Origin: Chromera velia
Taxonomy: Eukaryota > Sar > Chromeraceae
Direction of reading: 5' to 3'
NCBI GenBank assembly: GCA_018398765.1
Contig: JAHBMJ010000681.1
Location: forward strand, 7,334-17,333
DNA length: 10,000 bases
In this document: piece after piece, positions 1 through 6,609 of the stretch
Layout: each line of letters begins with the position of its first letter
Position numbering within the stretch: the stretch's first letter is position 1
Translations under genes and position numbers: made by a program
The notes under the pieces: model-generated
Seen by the model: the letters and a program-made list of their open reading frames with translations, nothing else
Databases searched by the model: none
What the model was told of the DNA's origin: nothing

Positions 1-50
1 GGGATGGAGGGAGGGAGGGGCTAGTGGAGGGGGGAAGAGAGAAAGGCTTT
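1..50 (+). other. G-rich tract with quadruplex potential
   Basis: Four or more runs of three to six G separated by short A or T spacers lie within the first 38 bases, followed by GA-rich sequence. It sits just upstream of the first visible exon on its sense strand, in a promoter, 5' UTR or preceding intron. Folding is inferred from the pattern only. Confidence 0.5.
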
Positions 51-82
51 GGTAGAGAGACGGACATCAAATGAGCGAAATG

Positions 83-620
83 GATGTTGAAAATGGAGTT
101 CCCCTCTTTTTCTCGCACAGAGTGTTTCCAACTGAAATGTTGGTGTGGAAACCGACTCTGCGCGGTCTGTGGAGAGACGAGGGGACCGAATAGTCGATGT
201 GGGTCCTCCCAGTGTCTAAACGAGATCCGCATTCAGGTCAGAAAAAGTTGTGCAGCTTTGCTAGCTGTCTACGCCTGTGCTTGGCTGAGGATTCCCCTTG
301 TTCTTGTGTTGGTAGACCTTTGTTTGTCCCTTTACTGTTTCTGTTTGGACTCGACTCTGCAGGCAGCCAGAGACAGAAGAGAAGCAAACCTTGGAAAGCT
401 CAACAGGGAACTTGCTGTGTTACCTGGAAAAATCCCCAAGAACCTCCTGATGGTCAGCCTTTACCTCCAAATAGTTTTTCTCGTAGGGGGGAAAAGAAAG
501 GTCTGCCGAAGAAAAACAGTAGAGCCAGGGACAAGGAGTGGCTTGCCGCACCAACATTTGAGTTGAAAACACTCTGTACGAGAAAAGGAGCCTAGGGGAA
601 TTCCATTTAATTCCAACATC
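83..620. repeat. Inverted repeat of the exon 1 segment
   Basis: The left arm is 83-151 and the right arm is 542-620, in opposite orientation. The arms are clearly homologous, with two small gaps that sum to nine bases. The spacer holds the rest of exon 1 and all of exon 2. On the minus strand the right arm keeps the frame and repeats [15 protein letters not shown] exactly, then diverges. The arms could pair in the pre-mRNA around exon 2. Confidence 0.85.
84..236 (+). CDS. First visible exon, cysteine-rich module
   Basis: This exon encodes residues 1-51 and ends with CAG before the donor gtcaga at 237. The core [13 protein letters not shown] resembles treble-clef or RING/IBR-type zinc knuckles, but I cannot assign a family. 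The only possible upstream acceptor (CACAG at 116-120, after a pyrimidine run) lacks the GCAG seen at almost all other acceptors here, which is a mild argument for starting at ATG 84. If that acceptor is used, the exon is 121-236 with two bases of a split codon. Confidence 0.6.
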
Positions 621-1118
621 TGTTCCCGGTCTTTCTCTCTATCCCTCCGTTTCTTTCTCAGCCCCCCCAATCCTCATCCCACGCAGGCACCAGAAAGCCG
701 AGAGATCGTGTCAGATGCTTGTGCGTTCCTCAAATGGTCAGCTGACACTGCAATGTCCCTCTGCATGCAATCACCCGCCTAGCTCGAGTCAATCATGGAT
801 TCCCGCAAGGCTCCCCCATGCTCCCCCATGCTGTCTGCATGATTCTTCGAGTTCGGATGCCTCGATCATGGAGACTTCTTGTCTCTTCTCCTTTATCCGC
901 ATGTCACTCACAGAGTTTATACCTCCTGGCCTCTTTCCTGCTTGCTTTTTTGTGGTGCGAAAAGTCGAAATGGGCAGAGCCCCGTCATGCACTGTTTTTC
1001 TGTGTCAAGGTGTCTCACACAATTCCTCTGAAGATCTCTCAAGAGCGCTTTCTGCGCTGCTGCGGCAATCTCCTTTCACTCCGACGCCTCCTTAGACACT
1101 TTTCCCGCAGCCTAGTTT

Positions 1119-1158
<40 letters not shown>

Positions 1159-2659
1159 TACTGTCTTGCAGGGCAAAGATCAGTGATCACGTCTCGGAAA
1201 AGAAGGTCCGATATTTCGCTGGCCTCTTTTGTATGCCTTTTCAAGTTGGACTCGCGTTCCTTCACAAAGGTTTATAAAGATTTGTGTTCAGAAAACGCGG
1301 GACACGGCTTTCACATTTATTTTTTTCCTTTGCTCTTTGCTCTTTTCATGGCTTAAAGTTTCTTCTTTTGTACTTCTATTGTCGCTTTTTCTCTCTGTCT
1401 AGAGGCCCACTTTTGATTGCCTCAAAATGTCCTTTTCCTCATGCAGCAAGGAAAGCTGTTATGTCTTGAATTTCCATACAAAAAACTTTGTCTTTCTGTG
1501 CAGCTCTACGCCGACAGAATCCAAAACGTCGAGCGGCACTACAACAGAGTGGCGGGACGGGTGAATCAGGGACAGAGGTAGGCAATATCGTGCACGAACA
1601 TTTGCTGCATTTCTGTTCACATGCAGAGTGAACTTGGTTTGATGTGGGCTTCTAATATTGAGATGCCGCAGATCGGTTCCCCTTCATTGGACGTTTGTTT
1701 TCTGGGTCATATTTTCCGAGAGCATCCTTGAAAGGAGCCCATGCAGCCATGCATCGAGATCTGGCAGACGTGTCTTGTACGTTCATATCTCCCTGTGGCT
1801 GCTCTCTCCTCAAGGCAAAAGAGTCCGGTACATGTATTTCCTGACTGTGCATGCCTCACTTCAATCCTTCATTCGTTTTAGTCGGTGTTGTCAAATGGCC
1901 TGACTCAGCTTTGAATCTCACTCTGTCTTTCAAAATCAATGTGCAGCTTCGAGGCAGAGATCCACTCCCTCAAAACGGTACGTGCGTCTTTGCCGTCAAG
2001 AAGCGTCTCCAACCGTCTTGAAGTTCGCGTACTAACTTTGCCTGTTTTGTTTGTGTGTTTTCGGTCGCTTTCGTGGCTTTTTCTGTTTTATGCGTCCGTT
2101 TTGTAAAGCCGACTATCTTGAAGTACGTGTCGACTGTTATTTTGAGTGTGCACTGAGACAATTAAGCCTCTACACGAAGGAATGTTTGTGCACGCCTTGA
2201 TCCCTTTCTGCAGGCAATGCGTCAGGAGAGAGAGAGTTCCTCGTCGACGGTCGGTCAGCTGTTTTTCTCTCTTGCTTTCCTGCATGCTGTCTGAGCCTTT
2301 CTTGGACTGCCTTCCTACTTTTGTGAGCATCAAAGAGAAGTCCGTTCGACAATGTGACTTGACTGGTGCATTCATAGAAAAATGATCTCTTGGAATCTGT
2401 TTGCTATTTTTGGACGCTTTGCAAAAGCAGTCCCGTGTAGTCGTCCACATCAACGCGGCAAGGAAGAGAAAGGAGGACGACACGGAAGGACACCCATCGA
2501 GTGCGCGAAAAAAAGGTGCGTGGCTTTCGTTCTTGACTGTAACGTTGTGCGAGTCATTCTGCCTTCTGTCTTTCTCCCTCTCTCTCCTGTCCCCCCCCAT
2601 TTTTCCTTGTTTTGGGCGATGCTCGCTCAACAATTCATTTATTTGTCTGTTCCCTTTCG

Positions 2660-2690
<31 letters not shown>

Positions 2691-2914
2691 TCTCTTTCTC
2701 TGTCCTTGTTTCTTTCTTTCTTTCTTTCTTTCTTTCTTTGTTTCTTTCTCTGTCCTTCTTTCTTTCTTTCTTTCGCTCCCTCTCTCTCTCTGTGACACTG
2801 TGTGCGTGTGTGTGAGAGAGAAAGACAGACAGACAGACAGGCAGACAGACAGAAGGAAGGAAGGAAAGAAAGAAAGAAAAATAGAAAAAAAGACAGACAG
2901 ACAGACAGACAGAC

Positions 2915-2947
<33 letters not shown>

Positions 2948-4373
2948 CAGACAGACAGACAGACACAGACAGACACAGACAGACACAGACAGACACAGAC
3001 AGACAGACAGACAGACACAGACAGCAGACAGAGAGAGAGAGGGGGGGGGAGGAGGGGGGAGGGAGCTAGGGAAACTGCTCTTCCTGTTCATATGTGACCT
3101 TCTGTGCCCATCTGATCCATTGACAGGTATAGGTACGTGCACGATACACATGAAGCGTTTTTTGTTTTCTTTTCTGATGTTGAAATTTCAAACTGCACAG
3201 AAAAGTGCCGCAGTGGAGAGTGCTCGTTCCTAAAAGAAAAAGACGTTTTGCAAAGAACACAGAATCTGTAGATCGATTCCTTTCTCCGGCGCTGCTTTTC
3301 TGGATTGTTTGTTTGCAGCAAAGGCGTCCAATTCATCATCCTCTACAAACAATGCCACAAACCTGTCTGAAGGCAATCCGAATGAGGAGATTTATCTAAC
3401 AAACCTCATTGCCTACCTCAGAAGCCGCCCAAATACTCCTCTCGCAGAGTTGGGGCAGCAGGTCAGCAGCAGAAATGCAGTCCGGACAATTAAAAGGAAG
3501 ACTTTACATGGAACACATAACGATCGAAAAGATTGAGGGAGCAGGTCCGATTCGGCAGTCAGATAAGCTCTGTAGTCTTCCTCGTATAAGAAAATAAAGG
3601 AAGTCAGAAGAACAATTCTACAGGAAAAAGAAAAAATGGCGGAGACGTGCTTTCCGCCCTCTTTTTTTTTTCCTGTCTTGATTGGAATTTAGTACGCGCT
3701 TTTCCCCTCCTGGCGGCATTTCACATTCCATTGGTGCACGCCAGCCTGTCTGTTTGCCGCAGTGTCTTACTTTTGCCTTGACATATTGTGTAATTTCCTG
3801 CATTCTTGCAGGTGCAGAAACCCCCGACTGTTTCGAAGCTGGGCCCCTTCCTCAAGGCAGGTTTCTGTTTTTGTGTTTTCAAGCAACACGCACGTGGTTT
3901 TTGTCAAGAGCTGTACATACGCATCAATCTGGGCTTATGCGCACGAAGCGGTATGGAGCCGCGCAGCTTCAATAAAAGAACTTTAAGTAGAGTAAGGGAG
4001 GAGCCTGACGGACCGAGAGAATGGGAGGCACGTGCATCGTAATGGAAGAAAATGTTTTGCAGAAAAATCCTCATGGAATCCAATTAAAGCTCAGAAGAAT
4101 GTTTCTCTCTCTCCTTCCGTCCTCGACCAATGATCTTTACCCCGTAGCTTTCCTTTGCAATAGTTTCCCTTAGGCCTCTTGGTTTTGCATTTCTTATTTT
4201 TTTCTGTTTCCACCTCCGTCCGTCCCCCCACTCCCCTTTATTTTGTGCTCGACCTTTCTCTCATGCTTCTACACACCCTCTTCCTCGCTCTTTTGTCTCC
4301 CCCCTTTTTCTGCCTTCAGGCACGCCCCGCAGTGTTCAAGGTGGACAACGGGGCCGTCTCTCTGCGCAACTGA
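84..4373 (+). CDS. Ten-exon gene: Cys-rich zinc-finger-like N-terminus, coiled coil, C-terminal winged helix
   Basis: Exons: 84-236, 363-452, 687-736, 1172-1205, 1504-1577, 1947-1977, 2214-2253, 3319-3461, 3812-3856, 4320-4373. They total 714 bases, or 237 residues plus TGA, with every junction in phase. Residues 14-44 hold seven cysteines (14, 19, 21, 26, 29, 39, 44) and look like a zinc-binding module. Residues 52-157 are charged and helical with hydrophobic spacing of a coiled coil. Residues 158-180 are a Ser/Asn-rich linker. Residues 181-237 have the helix-helix-helix-wing pattern of LOTUS/OST-HTH winged helices, ending in [15 protein letters not shown] 84 is the first Met after an in-frame TGA at 72. 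The alternative is an acceptor at 119-120, with more exons to the left. Eight of nine acceptors read GCAG and the ninth TCAG. Role unknown; RNA or protein binding would be a guess from the fold. Exon chain moderately sure, the exact start less so. Confidence 0.68.
737..1171 (+). other. Intron 3 of the ten-exon gene, with (TG)n
   Basis: The donor is gtcagc at 737 and the acceptor TTGCAG ends at 1171. The splice splits a Trp codon (TG|G). A (TG)n run of about 17 units at 1121-1155 lies just upstream of the acceptor, where it may act as part of the acceptor region. No other coding signal was found. Confidence 0.65.
1121..1155 (+). repeat. (TG)n microsatellite
   Basis: This is an almost uninterrupted TG dinucleotide run, sixteen bases before the acceptor of exon 4. 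UG repeats close to 3' splice sites are known binding sites for splicing regulators in other eukaryotes. Any such role here is inference. Confidence 0.95.
1578..1946 (+). other. Intron 5 of the ten-exon gene
   Basis: The donor is gtaggc and the acceptor GTGCAG ends at 1946. The splice splits a Ser codon (AG|C). The sequence is pyrimidine-rich in its 3' part. I see no repeat or further exon in it. Confidence 0.6.
2254..3318 (+). other. Intron 7 of the ten-exon gene, repeat-filled
   Basis: The donor is gtcagc at 2254 and the acceptor TTGCAG ends at 3318. The splice splits an Ala codon (G|CA). Most of the 1,065 bases are simple repeat. A possible six-base exon lies at 3127-3132. Long open frames crossing this intron on both strands are products of the repeat and are not genes. 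Confidence 0.6.
2560..3065 (+). repeat. Compound pyrimidine/purine microsatellite block
   Basis: Order on the plus strand: TCTG and (TC)n at about 2660-2700, (TTTC)n at about 2708-2775, (TC)n, a (GT)n spacer near 2800, then (CAGA)n, (GGAA)n, (GAAA)n, a long (CAGA)n with regular CACAGA interruptions to about 3025, (GA)n and a G-rich end. Pyrimidine and purine halves face each other around 2800, so the block is a long imperfect inverted repeat. Confidence 0.95.
3319..4373 (+). CDS. Exons 8-10: winged-helix (LOTUS/OST-HTH-like) C-terminus
   Basis: Exons 3319-3461, 3812-3856 and 4320-4373 encode residues 158-237. Helix one is [14 protein letters not shown], helix two is around [11 protein letters not shown], helix three is around [12 protein letters not shown], and the wing is [12 protein letters not shown] followed by TGA. 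The spacing of hydrophobic residues, the final Phe-x-Val and the Val-x-Leu-Arg close match what I know of LOTUS domains. This is recognition by eye, not a profile search. The exon 9 to 10 join needs either a GC-AG intron (preferred) or a shifted acceptor at 4332. Confidence 0.65.
3462..3811 (+). other. Intron 8 of the ten-exon gene
   Basis: The donor is CAG|gtcagc and the acceptor is TTGCAG|GTGCAG, a phase 0 junction between Gln and Val. A second AG six bases on (3816-3817) would drop two residues, Val-Gln, in frame. It contains a T run near 3661 and no other feature I can support. Confidence 0.65.
3857..4319 (+). other. Intron 9, probable GC-AG intron
   Basis: Exon 9 ends AAG before gcaggt at 3857, and exon 10 starts at 4320 after TTCAG. 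This join gives [14 protein letters not shown], the spacing expected for the winged helix. The alternative uses GT at 3861 with the acceptor GCAG ending at 4331, which is also in frame but four residues shorter. A long pyrimidine tract (4230-4317) precedes the acceptor. Confidence 0.55.
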
Positions 4374-4670
4374 CAGACTGATTAGGTGACACTGTAATCT
4401 GAATTCCGGCGTTCACTGGCTTTGCAACTCTGCTGGTCGTATACTGAGTGTGGTGCTTTACTCGCAATAACTCACAATGAGTAAAAGTTACTGTATTGAT
4501 TGTCTTTGGAGGTTTCAATGGCTCACACCATGTCGAACAGTCCCTTGAATAGTCTTTGCATGTCATTATGACTAATTCTTGCTTTTTTTTTTGCCGACGT
4601 TGTTACTATCAATATCATGTTAGATGATAAACAACCGTTAATCGAGTGTTGTATAACTGTTCTTTTGGTG
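4374..4670. other. 3' flank of the ten-exon gene, no gene seen
   Basis: This stretch follows the TGA at 4371-4373 and probably holds the 3' UTR. AT content rises towards 4560-4670. I find no open frame or RNA gene here. A perfect nine-base inverted repeat (4649-4657 and 4670-4678, loop of 12) overlaps the left edge of the next element. Confidence 0.5.
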
Positions 4671-5116
4671 TTATACAAGCTAGGCGTGGTTTCAATATAT
4701 ATTATATTTTCTCAACTCTGAAAATATAATATAAATATATAATATAATATATTTTTACAGTAAAACCAGCACTAGAACTAACACCAGAATCGACGAGATG
4801 AAGTTCAATCTGGAGTATCAGAGAACAAGTCATTTCTTAGCTAACTTCCTCTTTATTGCACTTTGCAGCCAGCTTTGCAGCAGCCGCAAGCCTACAGCTG
4901 CATGCATGAGATGCAACAGATGAAAAAGGGGCTGAGCGAGTCTCTATTAGATCTAGCATCGGATTTAGCATCAAAACTTAGATCAGATCTAAGCTCACAC
5001 TAGTCTCTAGAATTTGAACAGTGATGTATTATATCTAGGTATTATATTATATATTTCTATCACCGGGTCCATGATATAATATAGAAATATATATTGAAAC
5101 CATGCCTAGTGTATAA
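4671..5116. mobile_element. MITE-like element with terminal inverted repeats
   Basis: The left end (4671-4712) begins TTATACAAGCTAGGCGTGG, and the right end (5071-5116) read on the minus strand begins TTATACACTAGGCATGG. Both continue with GTTTCAATATATAT. The arms match over about 40 bases with one two-base gap and few substitutions. The element is about 446 bp, has no coding frame and is AT-rich at its ends with a more mixed middle. A TA target duplication is possible but cannot be told from the TIR itself. The middle contains a perfect palindrome at 4977-4993 (CTTAGATC-A-GATCTAAG). Confidence 0.7.
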
Positions 5117-5141
5117 GTATTGTTTATAGATGTTGCACAAG

Positions 5142-5183
5142 AAAAAAAAAAAATAATTTAAGCCAATTCTATTTTTTTTTTTT
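5142..5183. repeat. A12 / T12 foldback pair
   Basis: Twelve A residues (5142-5153) and twelve T residues (5172-5183) are separated by 18 bases. The pair lies just outside the right end of the MITE-like element. A small hairpin, GCTTAC-TTCT-GTAAGC, follows at 5191-5206. Confidence 0.8.
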
Positions 5184-5206
5184 GTGATACGCTTACTTCT
5201 GTAAGC

Positions 5207-5940
5207 TGCAAGTGATCTAGAGTGATCAACGGAGGCCACCTGTAGGCCTAGCCACCCCCCGGGGATCGAATAATAGTAGGTCATGCATGCGTATTTGCTC
5301 TAGATGTTTGTTATACAGCTATTCGTACAGCTAGCTATACCTGGAGCTATATAAATATATATAACTATGATATCTAGTATGACATATAATATATTACCTA
5401 GAAAATAATAACTTTTCCCTACCTAACATTAAAAGTATCCAGCTAGCTCTGGATATGGATAACGACGGCACGTCATAGTGATAGCTATAATATATTACCG
5501 AGAGGGCTGTGAGGTCTGTGTGCTTGCAGGCTCTTTCAGACATATAGAATGAAGGGAGGGGGGAAAGAGCAGCAGGAAAGCCAAAATAGGGAGAGGGAAC
5601 AAATAGGAAAACAGAAAGGCTTGCCTTGTTTTCTTTTCTTTTAAGTGAGACAGATGGAAGCATCAACAATTTTTTGAAGGATGTTGTCACAAAACGAGCT
5701 ACCAGAAAGGAATGCTGCAAAAAAAATGCATGCAGCCTGCAAGATGTATTAAGCACCCAGCTGGACCAAGCCCACCAAATCTTTTGGTCAAATGAAAAGG
5801 GAAGAAACGAAAGACAGGCAGAGTATGCAGCAACATAACAGCAAATGAAGCAAGCAAAGGAAGAGGGAGAAACCAAAGGGTTGAGTGATTGGGAAGTAAT
5901 GAGATTGGCCTCTAATCGATCGACCATTTATCTTAAGATG
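5207..5940. other. Intergenic AT-rich stretch, no supported gene
   Basis: It is rich in CTAG and TATA-like words up to about 5500, with two copies of the word ATAATATATTACC (5386 and 5486 region). A 70-codon plus-strand frame (5626-5838) and a 177-codon minus-strand frame (5394-5927) cross it. Neither shows a domain or splice context I can support. Confidence 0.4.
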
Positions 5941-6190
5941 CCTCCGTTTGAAGCCTGTTTGAGCTTCGCCGGGTCGATCGGCGGGCCGCAGCATCGTCAG
6001 TGAGAGTTGATTGATTACAGTCTTTCGCATGCGATTGATAGTAATTGATTGATTATCACATAAACAGTTTGCGGCACAGGTCTTTTTAGCCTGTGCGGGC
6101 CGGCCAGGAAGGTCCGACGCGTGTATGCACTTTTCCTGGACGCCGCACGTCGAGCGCTCGGCATTGGGGCAGGAGGCCAATCCTTCAGAC
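5941..6190. other. GC-richer intergenic patch with nested hairpins
   Basis: Base composition changes from the AT-rich surroundings. A perfect 7-bp stem (GCACAGG 6074-6080 with CCTGTGC 6090-6096, loop of nine including five T) is followed by a second inverted pair (CCAGGAA 6104-6110 with TTCCTGG 6133-6139). No protein frame is supported. It might be a structured RNA or an inserted fragment. Confidence 0.35.
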
Positions 6191-6195
6191 ATTAA

Positions 6196-6310
6196 TCCTA
6201 TCCTATCCTACCTAGTATATTACTAACTATAATATATTGAGTGGTACATGGCTACCATGTTGGCTCACCAGCTTTAACCGCCTCAATTCAATTCAATTCA
6301 ATTAATTCAA
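6196..6310. repeat. Short TCCTA and CAATT pentanucleotide arrays
   Basis: Three TCCTA units lie at 6196-6210. CAATT units start at 6284 (four units, then a degenerate ATTAATTCAA). Between them is TATA-like sequence and a unique segment. They lie about 250-360 bases beyond the EMC6 stop codon. Confidence 0.75.
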
Positions 6311-6558
6311 TATATAGATGATGTTTTCTTTTATGTACTAACAGTACTATAGCAGCTGTGGGCATGTATGGTTGCGCGTTATTTGCACTTACTTGTTTGG
6401 AATGCCCTTATTGCGCCACCGCAACTCTGCATATAGGTTAAGTCTAAATCATCATCACATTGAATTGCTCCGAATTGTTTTAAGAAGTGTGCAATGCCAG
6501 CAGTGGATGAAGCCCGAACGGGAAATCAATAAGAGAAACGGCCGTCCGCGCTGGTTGA

Positions 6559-6609
6559 TCAGAAGATGTACACGATATCGTACACTAGCGTCCAGAAGAG
6601 AATGAAAGA
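6559..6609 (-). CDS. EMC6: EMC6 last exon
   Basis: The acceptor is GTTTGCTTGCAG. Only 17 codons, SFILFWTLVYDIVYIF plus TGA, corresponding to the family's conserved Phe-Trp-Thr and Tyr-Asp/Gly-x-Val C-terminus. It lies 1,319 bases from exon 3 and is too short for ordinary gene finders. Confidence 0.95.
   Translation of the reverse strand, partial: SFILFWTLVYDIVYIF

Noticed and set aside
461-670. Minus-strand 69-codon frame as an independent gene
   Set aside because: Only the 542-620 arm is homologous to anything. The rest is low complexity at one end and antisense intron at the other. Better described as an inverted partial copy.
2813-3045. CAGA array as a possible CRISPR
   Set aside because: It is a tetranucleotide microsatellite with no unique spacers, in a eukaryotic intron.
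2088-3151. Long minus-strand and plus-strand open frames rich in Ser/Val/Cys/Leu or in Arg/Gln/Thr/Asp
   Set aside because: They are translations of TCTG, TTTC, CAGA and GA repeats within an intron and have no complexity of their own.
5240-5290. Possible tRNA (GGGATCGAAT resembling a B box)
   Set aside because: No matching acceptor stem, anticodon arm or A box could be placed around it.
5394-5927. 177-codon minus-strand frame
   Set aside because: Its composition follows reversed A-rich and AG-rich intergenic DNA. No domain, no conserved start context and no splice-supported neighbours.
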